64,000 bases of DNA from Candidatus Fredericiella danica (GCA_016713335.1 JADJPH010000101.1:93076-157075); one strand, 5' to 3'; counted from the stretch's first letter, positions 8,910 through 19,530 are shown. Program-made: numbers and translations. Notes: generated from the letters alone by a model not told the origin.

Positions 8910-9863
8910 TTGCTGGCATGCAGCCGCAACATCCCACCAGGCGTTCGATTCGCATGCCGTGTCCTAGCCATCGCACAGCGAAAAGGAACTCACACGGGCC
9001 AAAAACAAATATTCAAACGACCCTACGGTCGCACCGGACACATGAGCACCGTCACGATCTTTGGCGCCGCGGCGCTGAGCCGCGCAACGCAAGCAGAGGC
9101 CGACCGCACGTTGGATCTACTCCTGGAATACGGGGTCAATCATATCGACACGGCTGCCAGCTACGGAGACGCCGAACTCCGCATTGGCCCCTGGATGGCA
9201 AAGCACCGCCAGGATTTCTTCCTGGCCACCAAGACGGGTGAGCGCACCTATACGAAAGCGAAAGCGGAAATCCACCGTTCGCTGGAACGCCTGCGCGTCG
9301 ATCAAATCGATATGATCCAGCTGCACTATCTGGTGCATCCTGATGAGTGGGACACAGCGCTTGGCCCGGACGGTGCACTGGAGGCTTGTATTGAAGCGCG
9401 TACACAGGGATTAGTGCGCTTCATCGGCGTCACCGGGCACAGCCGCACGATCGGCGCCATGCACCGGCGCAGCATCGCACGCTTCGACTTCGATTCTGTG
9501 CTCCTGCCGTACAACTACCCCATGATGCAGGACAATGAATATGCGCGCGATTTCGAGGCGCTGATCGCAGAGTGCGAGGCGCGTAACATCGCCGTGCAGA
9601 CGATCAAAGGCATCACTCGCGGGCCCTGGGCGACCAAAGATCGCACTCACGCCACGTGGTACGAACCCCTGGTGGAACAGGCGGACATTGACATCGCCGT
9701 GCAATGGGTGATCGGCCGCCCGTACATCTTCCTTGACACGGTCGGCGATATCCATTTGCTACCAAAGGTGTTGGATGCGGCGGCGCGCTTCACCGAACGG
9801 CCTGATGACGAAGCGATGCGACGCGTCGTCGAAGCTGAACGCATGACATCGCTCTTTGTTTAG
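8910..9863 (+). CDS. Aldo/keto reductase family oxidoreductase
   Basis: This is an NAD(P)H-dependent reductase of the aldo/keto reductase superfamily with a TIM-barrel fold. The catalytic tetrad can be placed: Asp in HIDTAASYG, Tyr in the same motif, Lys in LATKTG, and His in MIQLHYLV. The substrate is unknown. The C-terminal region is shorter than in classical AKRs, and no Fe-S cysteine cluster is seen. The start is uncertain. Homology should begin at about KRPYGRTG (base 9012), but there is no ATG or GTG there. The frame stays open to a TTG at 8910, and the first ATG at 9042 would remove the first strand. A TATAAT at 8899-8904 makes the TTG nearly coincide with the transcription start, so an indel near 9000 may hide the true start. 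Confidence 0.85.
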   Translation: MLACSRNIPPGVRFACRVLAIAQRKGTHTGQKQIFKRPYGRTGHMSTVTIFGAAALSRATQAEADRTLDLLLEYGVNHIDTAASYGDAELRIGPWMAKHRQDFFLATKTGERTYTKAKAEIHRSLERLRVDQIDMIQLHYLVHPDEWDTALGPDGALEACIEARTQGLVRFIGVTGHSRTIGAMHRRSIARFDFDSVLLPYNYPMMQDNEYARDFEALIAECEARNIAVQTIKGITRGPWATKDRTHATWYEPLVEQADIDIAVQWVIGRPYIFLDTVGDIHLLPKVLDAAARFTERPDDEAMRRVVEAERMTSLFV

Positions 9864-9882
9864 TGAGGTTAGCCATCAATAA

Positions 9883-9935
9883 ACACGCCCCTCCCAGGCG
9901 CCGAAACGGCGCCTGGGAGGGGCGTGTTGCTTTTT
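9883..9935. terminator. Bidirectional terminator between aldo/keto reductase and universal stress protein
   Basis: A 21-bp perfect stem (starting ACACGCCCCTCCCAGG) with a 3-base AAA loop lies between convergent genes. On the plus strand it is followed by TGCTTTTT, and on the minus strand by TTATTG, so it may serve both. Confidence 0.85.
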
Positions 9936-9944
9936 ACCTGCCGG

Positions 9945-10379
9945 TCACGCCGCTTTGGCAGTATGCATCTTGGCGCCATGCTGGATAGCCTGGCTGACCG
10001 GTTGATCCGGATGCACCAAAAAGATCGGCGTACTGACATGGCGTGCCACGTATTGCGCAACACTGCCAAAAATCAGCTTCTGGAAGCCAGACCGCCAATG
10101 GGTGGTCATGGCGATCAGATCAACTGGATGATTCTGGACGTACTTGACGATTTCTTCGCCCCGGCCGCCAAAACGCACCTCGACGGTGACGGCATAGCCC
10201 GCCGCATGCAGTTCACTTGCTTCACGCAACATCAGCCGGCGCAGTTCTGCCTCGGCGCTATCCCGCTCCTGGCTGGCATAGATCGGGTGCACGGCACGAT
10301 CAACCTCACGTCCGCTTTCGTACATCGGCGTTGACACATTGACCGCAGCCAATGGGCAGGCGCCCCATTTCCGTGGCAA
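9945..10379 (-). CDS. Universal stress protein (UspA family), N-terminally shortened
   Basis: The C-terminal part is a clear Usp domain: the motif TTHWRSGFQKLIFGSVAQYV, in the place of the ATP-binding GxGxxG region, and IFLVHPDQPV as the last strand. At the N-terminus the reading enters at LAAVNVSTPMYESG, which corresponds to the second strand of the fold. The first strand and helix (usually ILVPLDGSxxA) are missing, about 30-40 residues. The isocitrate lyase stop is only 49 bases upstream, so a full-length N-terminus would have to overlap it. The gene may be a genuine fragment or be damaged by an indel or deletion near 10380. ATP binding is doubtful in the form seen. Confidence 0.7.
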   Translation of the reverse strand: MPRKWGACPLAAVNVSTPMYESGREVDRAVHPIYASQERDSAEAELRRLMLREASELHAAGYAVTVEVRFGGRGEEIVKYVQNHPVDLIAMTTHWRSGFQKLIFGSVAQYVARHVSTPIFLVHPDQPVSQAIQHGAKMHTAKAA

Positions 10380-10427
10380 CCTGCCCGATTTTCTGACTCT
10401 ATCGCGCCCACGTCTGGGCGGAGTTAG

Positions 10428-11715
<1,288 letters not shown>

Positions 11716-11902
11716 GGAATCTGTTCTCCTCGCTTGACTCCGGGATCCACTGTTCAATTTTCGACGGACGTTAGACATGTGTGCGCGCTTTGCCTGGGGC
11801 TGGCGCTGGTCTGCCTTCATAGTGGCGGCAGGGAGTTTTGACGCGGTTGCCATCCTGTCAAACAACCGCGTTGCGTGGAGAGTAACCGGGCGGGGAGACG
11901 AA

Positions 11903-12256
11903 CTAGTGCGGCGGCGATGCAATGATCTGGACCAGATCCGCGGCAAGCCCACGTTCAGTGGTGATCACCTCAAACTCGACCAGGTCGCCGGGGCGTAACA
12001 GATGGCCATCCACGAGACCGCTGCGGTGAACATAGATGTCAGGGTGACCGGTGCGCACAATGAAACCATACTGCTTGCGCGGATCGTACCACTTGACTTG
12101 CCCACGCTCACGCCCTGCCGGCGACAAGAGGCGCCGGCAGCCAGGGCAGTGGGTGGGCGCACCGGTGAGTTGATGGCGGACGGCAACCTTCTGCTCTTCC
12201 TGCGTCCACAGAAAGGAGATGCCACAGCGGGCACAGTAGAGAATCTCATCTTGCAT
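11903..12256 (-). CDS. Zinc-ribbon plus cold-shock-domain protein
   Basis: This is a 117-residue protein of two modules. The first 45 residues hold two cysteine pairs (YCARCG and HCPGCR) typical of a small zinc ribbon. The rest is a cold-shock-type OB fold (GQVKWYDPRKQYGFIV, then DIYVHRSGL and LRPGDLVEFEV), which normally binds single-stranded RNA or DNA. A nucleic-acid-binding role is therefore likely. The ATG at 12256 was chosen because the family begins with the MQDEILYCARC-like segment. A TTG at 12274 would add six residues, but a TATAAT box overlaps it, which suggests a leaderless message starting at the ATG. Confidence 0.85.
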   Translation of the reverse strand: MQDEILYCARCGISFLWTQEEQKVAVRHQLTGAPTHCPGCRRLLSPAGRERGQVKWYDPRKQYGFIVRTGHPDIYVHRSGLVDGHLLRPGDLVEFEVITTERGLAADLVQIIASPPH

Positions 12257-12262
12257 GAAATT

Positions 12263-12268
12263 ATTATA
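12263..12268 (-). promoter_or_regulatory. -10 box of a probable leaderless promoter for the zinc-ribbon/CSD gene
   Basis: On the minus strand a perfect TATAAT ends six bases before the ATG at 12256. The expected transcription start would then fall on or next to the start codon. No good -35 box is visible 16-18 bases upstream. Confidence 0.5.
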
Positions 12269-12306
12269 GAGCAACCGCGTGATTTAGACCCCAAATCGAA
12301 GAAGAT

Positions 12307-12335
12307 TTGACAATTCGAAGTGCGCTTGTTACCCT
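12307..12335 (+). promoter_or_regulatory. Probable promoter of tRNA-Cys
   Basis: A perfect TTGACA, 17 bases, then TACCCT (four of six matches to TATAAT). Transcription would start near 12342, 15 bases before the mature tRNA. Confidence 0.55.
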
Positions 12336-12356
12336 ATGCCTGTTGATGCGTGTTTC

Positions 12357-12427
12357 GGCGACGTAGCCAAGTGGCAAGGCAGGGGTCTGCAAAACCCCCA
12401 TCGCCGGTTCAAATCCGGCCGTCGCCT
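12357..12427 (+). tRNA. tRNA-Cys (anticodon GCA)
   Basis: The cloverleaf is complete. The 7-bp acceptor is GGCGACG with CGTCGCC, the anticodon stem is GGGGT/ACCCC with loop CTGCAAA (GCA at 12389-12391), the T arm is CCGG-TTCAAAT-CCGG, and the discriminator is T, as usual for tRNA-Cys. CCA is not encoded. It is a single gene preceded by a good promoter. Confidence 0.95.
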
Positions 12428-12735
12428 CTGTAGCAGTACGGTGAATGGAGCCTGTTCCACGAGCTGTTTGCACCTTTGCCTCACTATCCGGCTAGATTCG
12501 ATGCCGCCTCGGAACGCTTAACTACTTTCTTTCGTTGTGAGCGAGGGGCAGGAATGATCGAGTTGCACCGCCACATCGACCTCGCTGATGCACTCCCGTC
12601 CTGTCGTTACGAGTCGACCACGTCTCCAGCCGTAGTGTCGAGTAATAAGTATATCTAGGATAGTTTCGGAACTTGGGCTGCCCGCGTAGGGTAGGTCACA
12701 ACCAACGCGATTTGTGTTGATCACAAGGTGGGTGC
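12428..12735. other. Intergenic stretch between tRNA-Cys and the PBP gene
   Basis: About 300 bases with no convincing gene, strong hairpin or repeat. It probably holds the promoter of the PBP gene. An AAGGTGG ribosome site lies at its end, a few bases before the ATG at 12736. Confidence 0.5.
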
Positions 12736-15700
12736 ATGTCCCCCAATCGATTACTTAAGCGCTACTCGGCTCGTCCTGCGTACAGGTCAATCCGGCGCTT
12801 TGGCCCGCAGTTGCTTGGCTTGTTCGTCGCACTCTTCATTTTGGCGGGGTGCGGCGGCGGTACATTAAGCGACCGCATGTCGGGGATGCCATCGGTGGCT
12901 GCACAAATGCTGGCGCGCGGCTATATCAACAAGAATTTGGCCGATTACCCCTTGCGCCCAAAGGTAGCGGGCACACCCCAGCGGATCGCAGAGACCTATT
13001 TACTCGAATATCAACCGGGTCCCGAACGCGCGTTTTCCAGAGCAGCTACATCTACGATCGCAATGGCCGCCTGCTGGCGGAAGTATTTGACGAAGGACGG
13101 CGCCTGTGGGTTCCCCTGGCTCAGATCCCCACGACTGATCCATGCCATGATTGCCACCGAAGATGCTTCGTTCGTCCGGAACGACGGTGTGGACACGCGC
13201 CGCCTGCTGGCGGCGGTCGCCCAAAACGTGCGCGGCGAAGGGATGATCTCCGGTGGTAGCACCATTACGATGCAACTGGCGCGCGCACTGGTCTTTCCAC
13301 CAGAACAACGTTTTGCCCGGTCCCTGGACCGCAAGATCAACGAGGCGCTGATTGCCGAAGAGTTGACAAGGCTCTACACCAAGGATGAAATCCTTGAGAT
13401 GTATCTCAACCTGGCCTATTTCGGCCACCTGGCCTACGGCCCCGAAGCCGCGGCGCGCACATTCTTCGGCAAATCAGCCCGCGAACTTTCACTCGCGGAA
13501 GCCTCCCTCCTGGCCGGGCTCCCGCAGCAACCGGCGAACCTCGATCCCTTCTTCTATCTGGAAGCGGCCAAGCAACGCCAACGGACGGTGCTTGACTCGA
13601 TGGTTCGCCGTGGCTATATCACGCAGCAAGAGGCCGACCTCGCCCATTTGGAGCCGCTGCAATTTGCCCCAGACCCGAATCTGCAACCGAAATTGGTTCC
13701 CCATTTCCTGCAATATCTGGACGAGTATCTGGCGCGTGCACCCGACAATCTGGCCCTTGCCCGTTCAGGATTGGTCATTACGACCACCCTCGACCTCGAA
13801 ATGCAGAATCTGGCGCAGCAGATCGTCAAGGAGCAGGTCGAGGCATTGCGCGGCTCGTATGACCTCAGCAACGCCGCGCTGGTGGCGCTGAAAGTCGGGA
13901 CGGGCGAAGTGCTGACAATGGTGGGCAGCAAAGACTACAACGACGAAAAGATTGGCGGCAAGGTGAATGTGGCCCTGCGCCCCCGCCAACCCGGCAGTTC
14001 GATCAAGCCGGTCATCTATTCAACGGCGATCGACAGTGGGATCGTAAGCCCCGCTACCATGCTCTGGGACCTGCGCGTCGACTACCCAATGAATTTCGAC
14101 AAGACCAAGAAGTATACCCCGCGCAACTATGATGAAAAGCTGCGCGGCCCGGTCACGGTGCGCATGGCATTGGCCAACAGCCTGAACATTCCGACCCTGA
14201 AGCTCTTTGACGGAGTCGACCCGGATACATTTATTGCGACTGCCAACGAACTGGGCATCACCAATATCAATACAGAAACTTTGAACAATTACGGATTGGT
14301 CACGGCATTGGGCGCCGCCGAAGTAAAACTGATTGATCTGGCGACCGCCTATCACGCGATTGCAAACCAGGGTGAATTCGTAGAGGCGACGCCGATCCTC
14401 TCGATCACCGACGGCGCCGGCAACCCAATCAAACTGAAGGCAGTTCGCCCTGCCGTACAAGCGATTTCACCGGAAGCCGCCTTCATCGTTACAGACATCA
14501 TGAGCGACAACAAGGCGCGGGCGCCAATCTTTGGTGAGAACAGTCGCCTACACCTCAGCCGGCCCGCGGCTGCGAAAACCGGCACCACCACCAACTTCCG
14601 CGACAACTGGACCATGGGCTTCACCAAGTACTTCCTCACTGGCGTCTGGGCGGGCAACAATGACGGCAGACCGATGCAGCGTGCAGACGGCATTACCGGC
14701 GCCGGTCCGATCTGGAACCGCTTCATGGAAGCGGTCATCGCCGATCCGCGGCTGCGCAGCATTGTCGGCGCCCCCGAAGGTGAAGAAGGTTGGGCATTTG
14801 ATCCCCCACCTGGCGTTGTGCAGGTGCAAGGTGCCTGCCCTGGTGGCATCTACTGCCGTGAGGGTGGCGAGTACTTCACCCAGGCATGGCTTGACGAGCA
14901 CGAAACAACCGGACCGTACTGGGGTGGATTTGCCACCGGCCTCTTTGCCAACGTCACAGTTGAGCGAGCAAGCGGCGAGCAAATCAACGCCGGACTCTGT
15001 CTACTGAGACCGGCTTCCAGCAACGACGCCGAAGCGGCAACTGCCTTCTTTATGCCGATGGGCAACGGGAGATTGGCCCTAAAACATGAAGTCACCACCA
15101 CGGTGGATGCTCCAAACGCCGGCGCCATCACCGCTACGACGCCCACAACACCAACCGCCGTTGCAGCGGCGGAGATTGTGACAAAAACTGTTTACCAACT
15201 GGAAGACTCTTTCCTGGCCGATCGGGTGAATGAAGAACAGAAGGAAGTGGGACGCTGGGCGAGCCAGCGCGGGCTGCCATTGGTGCTTGGAACATGCGCC
15301 GAGATGGAGCCGCTTGTGCGCGGCATCTATGGGAACAATATCCGGCGCGTCGTGGTCAGCGACGCCCTGCCCAGGACGGCCATCCGGAGCACGAGCTCCT
15401 ACAGCGGAACGCTCGAAGCCGACAGCACCGAGGAAGCACCGCTCGCGGATGTCAGCGCCGGCGGCAACAACGGGTTCACCAGCCCAGGACCAGGTGCAAC
15501 CCTGAATGGCGCCGTCGCCATCCAGGCCGTCGCCGCCACGCCCAACTTCTGGAAATGGCAACTAGACCTGCTTGTCAATGGTGCTGACGCATCATTCATT
15601 GCGATTGGCGAGCAGCCGGCGCCTGGCCCAACCAATCTGGTCGGGTTTGACACCACGCGCTATCCCAACGGCAGCCATCTGCTGCGCCTGCGGGTCGTGC

Positions 15701-15756
15701 GGCGCGACGGCAACTATGACGAATACTATATGCCCATTACCATCAGCAACTCATGA
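12736..15756 (+). CDS. Class A penicillin-binding protein with lipobox and C-terminal beta module
   Basis: This bifunctional peptidoglycan synthase has 1006 residues. The N-terminal hydrophobic segment ends in LAGC (cysteine 39), a lipobox instead of the plain membrane anchor usual in this family. The glycosyltransferase (GT51) domain shows ATEDASF (catalytic Glu142), GGSTITMQLARAL and FGKSARELSLAEASLLAGLP. The transpeptidase domain has SSIK (Ser421, Lys424), SLN (482-484) and KTG (614-616), so both activities should be intact. After about residue 900 comes a beta module (NGFTSPGPGATL to RRDGNYDEYYM) that recurs in the next gene. Residues of roughly 96-132 are scrambled: another frame between 13030 and 13130 encodes the expected SSYIYDRNGRLLAEVF and LWVPLAQIP, so two compensating indels are likely. 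Its stop overlaps the next start (ATGA). Confidence 0.92.
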   Translation: MSPNRLLKRYSARPAYRSIRRFGPQLLGLFVALFILAGCGGGTLSDRMSGMPSVAAQMLARGYINKNLADYPLRPKVAGTPQRIAETYLLEYQPGPERAFSRAATSTIAMAACWRKYLTKDGACGFPWLRSPRLIHAMIATEDASFVRNDGVDTRRLLAAVAQNVRGEGMISGGSTITMQLARALVFPPEQRFARSLDRKINEALIAEELTRLYTKDEILEMYLNLAYFGHLAYGPEAAARTFFGKSARELSLAEASLLAGLPQQPANLDPFFYLEAAKQRQRTVLDSMVRRGYITQQEADLAHLEPLQFAPDPNLQPKLVPHFLQYLDEYLARAPDNLALARSGLVITTTLDLEMQNLAQQIVKEQVEALRGSYDLSNAALVALKVGTGEVLTMVGSKDYNDEKIGGKVNVALRPRQPGSSIKPVIYSTAIDSGIVSPATMLWDLRVDYPMNFDKTKKYTPRNYDEKLRGPVTVRMALANSLNIPTLKLFDGVDPDTFIATANELGITNINTETLNNYGLVTALGAAEVKLIDLATAYHAIANQGEFVEATPILSITDGAGNPIKLKAVRPAVQAISPEAAFIVTDIMSDNKARAPIFGENSRLHLSRPAAAKTGTTTNFRDNWTMGFTKYFLTGVWAGNNDGRPMQRADGITGAGPIWNRFMEAVIADPRLRSIVGAPEGEEGWAFDPPPGVVQVQGACPGGIYCREGGEYFTQAWLDEHETTGPYWGGFATGLFANVTVERASGEQINAGLCLLRPASSNDAEAATAFFMPMGNGRLALKHEVTTTVDAPNAGAITATTPTTPTAVAAAEIVTKTVYQLEDSFLADRVNEEQKEVGRWASQRGLPLVLGTCAEMEPLVRGIYGNNIRRVVVSDALPRTAIRSTSSYSGTLEADSTEEAPLADVSAGGNNGFTSPGPGATLNGAVAIQAVAATPNFWKWQLDLLVNGADASFIAIGEQPAPGPTNLVGFDTTRYPNGSHLLRLRVVRRDGNYDEYYMPITISNS

Positions 15757-17071
15757 AGTCGCAAACTCGCCAACGCCTGGCGCTCGTCGTGATTGCAGTC
15801 ATTGCCATCGTGACGACCTGGCAACTGCAACCACAGCCGGCAGTGCTTGGCCAAACCTCGCCGGCGCCGACCTCTCCCCCTCCAACACCGGAGCCGACGT
15901 GGACACCCGTGCCAACGGCGCCTCCGGGGCTGCCCGGTATAACCCCCAGCCCAACGCCTGACATGCGCGCCATCAATCAGATCTTCTCGCCAAAGCCAGG
16001 CGATGCTGTAGCCGGCTTTGCTGCCATCGTGGGTTCAGCCCTGATCGACAACTTCGCCGAATACCAGGTCCACATCTCGCCGGCAGGCATGGAGAACTGG
16101 GCCTGGCTGCAGACAAGCCGCAAAGTTGTGCGTGCCAATTTGATTCACGCCCTGAATACCTTCTTGCTTCAGGATGGCTTCTACGATCTGCGTGTCCGTG
16201 CAATTCGTGACGACGGCAACTATTCGGAGGCTTTCCTCCGCGACATTGAAGTGCGCAATGCCAATCCACCGACGCCGACCCCCATCTTTGATGCACTGGG
16301 CACGCCACAGCCGGCTTCACCCTTGATCCCGCTGCCAAACCGCGCACCCACCGCCACGCCAACGCCGCGGGTGCAGGCTTTTGTCAACAATGGGCAGGGT
16401 ATCTATCGGCCCCAGAATGGGGATGTCGTGCGGGGGTTGACGCCGATCATTGGGACGGTCAACGGTAAAACCAACCTGAACCCCTTTGCACACTTCGAAC
16501 TCGCCATTGCGCCAAGCGGGACAGACCAATGGGGTTGGCTCTACACGGGGATCGCCAGTATTGGCAATCGCCAATCTTCCAATGGAACACGCGTCAGGTG
16601 GCAGATGGACTCTATGATCTCCGGCTGCGCATCGTCTATAGCGACAGCAATTATGACGAATACTATGTGACCAGGGTACGAGTTGCCAACGACACCTTTG
16701 GCGAACTCCTACCCGAAGATACGTTCACCGGGGCTGGCGAGAAAGCGCTGGGCCTCTATTTGCCGCGCGACGGCGCCCAGGTAACGGGTCTGGTGGACTT
16801 TGTCGGCGCGACGGCCATCCCCGATCTGCTGCAATGGGAGCTCTATTGGTCACCGGTTGGCGCTGACAGTTGGGAATTTCTCGTGGCGGATACAAAACCG
16901 GTGGTCAATGGCACCCTGGCGCGCCTTGACTTGAGCCTGCTCCCAACGGGATCTTACGATTTTCGCCTGCGCCTCGTTCGCACCAACTATACTTACAACG
17001 ATTTTGTGGTGCGAAACGTGCAAGTGACCCAGCCCACCCCTACGCCGATTCCACTCACACCGCCTCAATAA
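15753..17071 (+). CDS. Secreted protein with three copies of the PBP C-terminal beta module (one frameshift)
   Basis: This unnamed exported protein of about 439 residues has an N-terminal hydrophobic signal (LALVVIAVIAIVTTW), a long Pro/Thr linker and three modules of about 95 residues. Each runs through a pattern such as IFSPKPGDAVAGFAAIVGSA, then a middle with SPAGMENWAWL, and ends DGFYDLRVRAIRDDGNYSE. The same module forms the C-terminus of the PBP just upstream. The ATG overlaps the PBP stop, so the two are translationally coupled. One base must be added near 16560 to join the frames, and the span of 1319 bases fits one missing base. An Ig-like or carbohydrate-binding role in PBP-related wall work is inferred from context only. 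Confidence 0.8.
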
Positions 17072-17176
17072 CCTAAACCGATTCCACGGTGAAACCCACA
17101 GGTGGCGGGCGGAGTTTCATGCAGATTTCACCCTGGCATTCGTTTAGACTTGCGTTTCGAGAATAGTTGACCAGTT

Positions 17177-17205
17177 TTTGCAGCATCCCCCGTCACCTGT
17201 ATAAT
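17177..17205 (+). promoter_or_regulatory. Probable promoter of the LysM-FAS1 gene
   Basis: TTTGCA, 17 bases, and a perfect TATAAT (17200-17205). It lies in the 312-base gap after the PBP operon and implies a leader of about 170 bases before the ATG at 17384. No other gene is seen in the gap. Confidence 0.6.
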
Positions 17206-17210
17206 GTACT

Positions 17211-17242
17211 GGTTGCGGGCGACACTGCACCGTCCTGCAACC
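17211..17242 (+). promoter_or_regulatory. Hairpin at the 5' end of the LysM-FAS1 leader
   Basis: A 9-bp stem (GGTTGCGGG with CCTGCAACC, one G-U pair shifted) starts within a few bases of the predicted transcription start. Such a stem could stabilise the message of a highly expressed envelope protein. It matches no riboswitch known to me. Confidence 0.35.
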
Positions 17243-17383
17243 ATCTTATAGCCGCCCAACATGGCGAGTACCGGCCAGTGGACGGAACAGTGCAGATAGC
17301 GACTACGTTTATTGTTGTGGGTTCCACCTGTTTGAAAACAGGATTCTGGAACCGCAGATCGAAAAAGCGACCTTCGGAGGTAA

Positions 17384-19393
17384 ATGATGAACAAATCAAA
17401 GTGGCAACGGTTGGTAGTGGCCTCGCTCATGCTGGCGCTGCTCACCGCCACCTTCGCCCCGGCTGCAATGGCAGCCAGCGAAGCGGCTCCTGTTGCACAG
17501 ACGGCAAAAGCTGAGTCTCCTGTCGTCACCGGCACGATTCCTGGTGGCCAGTTCGCCAAGATCTGGCTCGGCCTCACGCCCATCAACCCGGGCACGGTCA
17601 CCGTGACTGCGGAGTGGGACCGGCAAGATGCTCTGGCGAGTGGACTGGGCTTTTTTATCCTTAGTCCTGAAAACTTGAGCGCAGTGAGCAGTGGCGCTCC
17701 TCTGTCTGCCAACAATGTCGGCGCCGGCAGCGAAAAATTCTTCCTCAACGGTCCGTCCAATGTGCAGGGCGCCAATTTCCGGGCGACCGGGACCGACTAC
17801 ACGATCGTTGTCTACAATGATTCGCAAGCCGATGCTAATTTCACTTTGACAGCGGAGAACGGTCTGATTGAGGATGATTCTGACCAGGTCAGCATCCCAG
17901 GCGCCGAGGCGACGGACGAAGCAGCCGCACCCACCGAAGCCGCCGCAACGGAAGAAGCAACCGCCGCCGCAACGCCAGCGGCAGCCGTCGCCGTTACCGG
18001 TACGACCGCAGCAGCAGCCACCCCGGCCGCGACGGCAGCCGCCGCGCCCGTAACCACGGTGGCCCCTGGTCCAGTCACAGGCCAGGAATTCACCGGCACC
18101 CTGCCCAATCAGTATGACCAACACATTCTTGCGCTTGCCCCAACCAATCGGGACGGCGAAGTGACGCTGACGTTGGCCTTTGATCCGCAGGACAGCACCG
18201 AACTCGCCCGCCGCATCAACTTCTGGGTGATGGATCAGGAAGCCTTCAAACGCTACCTGGCCGGTGATGCGCCCAGTGCCGTGGCCGTAGCCGCCGGTTC
18301 CCGTGAATCGGGCAATACACGCGCCACCACCTTTAAGACGACCGGTTTCGGTCCCTACAGCGTCATCGTCTACAACAATTCCCGCGTCCCGGCTGAATAC
18401 TCCCTACGGGTCGACGGTGGCATTCTGGAAGATGACTCGAATCAGACCGTGACCGCACAGTTGGCCAATGGCGGCGCCAGCACGGCGGCCACGACCGATG
18501 CAGCCGCCGCGCCTGCCGCAGTTGCCGCCACGACGGCCACGACAGCCACGACCGGCGCCACCGCAGCCACGACCACAAGCAGCGGCGTTGAAGGTGAAAA
18601 GGGTGGCCAGTATACGGTGAAGGCAGGCGACACGCTGGCCATCATCGCGCGTGACATCTATGGCAATTTCGAACTCTACGAGCAGCTTTGCGCCTTCAAT
18701 AACATCGCCGATTGCAACGTCATCGAGGTTGGCCAGGTGATCAATCTGCCGACCGATGCGCAGATTGGCGCAACGGGCACAACAGCGGCGGCAACGCCAG
18801 CCGCAACTGCAGTTGCTACGACCGTTGCGACACCGGCAGCCACTGCCGCAGTTACTTCAACGGCCGCAGTAACAACCACCCCAGTTGTCAGGCCGACGAC
18901 TGCCGTCACGCCGACGACTGCCATCACGCCAACGACGCCGACCACCCCGACGACTGCACCAACAACGGGCGGCGCCACGGGTACAGTAGTCGACGATCTC
19001 ACCGCGGCCGGCAACTTCACGACCCTGCTGGCGGCGCTCAAGGCAGCCGGGCTGGACACCGCGCTTGAAGGCAGCGGGCCCTTCACCGTATTTGCGCCGA
19101 CCGACGCCGCGTTTGATGCCTTCTTGAGCAGCAACAACCTCACGGAAGACCTGCTGCTCCGGGCGAAGGAACTCCCCGGTGTGCTGCAGTACCACGTGCT
19201 GTCGGGCAAGGTGCTTGCCGCCGACATCACCAATGGCAGCAAGGCGACAACCCTGCAGGGCAAGCCGGTCACTTTCGAAGTGAAGGACGGCAAGGTCTAT
19301 GTGAACGGCGCTCAGGTTGTCACCGCTGACATGTCAGCAACCAATGGCGTCATTCATGTCATTGACACGGTGATTCTCCCGCCGCAGCAGTAA
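17384..19393 (+). CDS. Secreted LysM and fasciclin (FAS1) domain protein with two unnamed repeat domains
   Basis: This 669-residue exported protein starts at ATGATG with GGAGGT a few bases upstream. A signal peptide (cleavage near AMAAS, residue 31) is followed by two copies of a repeat of about 110 residues (about 47-160 and 228-345). They share ALxPxxRDGEVTLTLAFDP-type starts, INFWVMDQEAFKRYLAG-type middles and YSVIVYNNSRVPAEYSL-type ends. The copies are joined by Ala/Thr-rich linkers. A LysM module (YTVKAGDTLAIIARDIYG, about 407-456) should bind peptidoglycan or other glycans. The C-terminal 140 residues are a FAS1 domain (FTVFAPTDAAFDAF and VIHVIDTVILPP), usually adhesive. It probably sits in the cell envelope. 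The frame is intact and a terminator follows. Confidence 0.9.
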   Translation: MMNKSKWQRLVVASLMLALLTATFAPAAMAASEAAPVAQTAKAESPVVTGTIPGGQFAKIWLGLTPINPGTVTVTAEWDRQDALASGLGFFILSPENLSAVSSGAPLSANNVGAGSEKFFLNGPSNVQGANFRATGTDYTIVVYNDSQADANFTLTAENGLIEDDSDQVSIPGAEATDEAAAPTEAAATEEATAAATPAAAVAVTGTTAAAATPAATAAAAPVTTVAPGPVTGQEFTGTLPNQYDQHILALAPTNRDGEVTLTLAFDPQDSTELARRINFWVMDQEAFKRYLAGDAPSAVAVAAGSRESGNTRATTFKTTGFGPYSVIVYNNSRVPAEYSLRVDGGILEDDSNQTVTAQLANGGASTAATTDAAAAPAAVAATTATTATTGATAATTTSSGVEGEKGGQYTVKAGDTLAIIARDIYGNFELYEQLCAFNNIADCNVIEVGQVINLPTDAQIGATGTTAAATPAATAVATTVATPAATAAVTSTAAVTTTPVVRPTTAVTPTTAITPTTPTTPTTAPTTGGATGTVVDDLTAAGNFTTLLAALKAAGLDTALEGSGPFTVFAPTDAAFDAFLSSNNLTEDLLLRAKELPGVLQYHVLSGKVLAADITNGSKATTLQGKPVTFEVKDGKVYVNGAQVVTADMSATNGVIHVIDTVILPPQQ

Positions 19394-19451
19394 CAAGTTC
19401 GTATCGCCTGAGTGACGATGATGCGCTCAGGTAACACAAAATGGGACTACG

Positions 19452-19483
19452 GGGCCGGGCGAATTCGCCCGGCCCTCTCTTTT
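19452..19483 (+). terminator. Rho-independent terminator after the LysM-FAS1 gene
   Basis: A perfect 24-base palindrome (GGGCCGGGCGAA and its complement) is followed by TCTCTTTT, 60 bases after the stop codon. Confidence 0.9.
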
Positions 19484-19530
19484 CCGCGAGACAGTAGAGA
19501 AATAATAGAGGTTTGTCATAGTTCCAGGGG

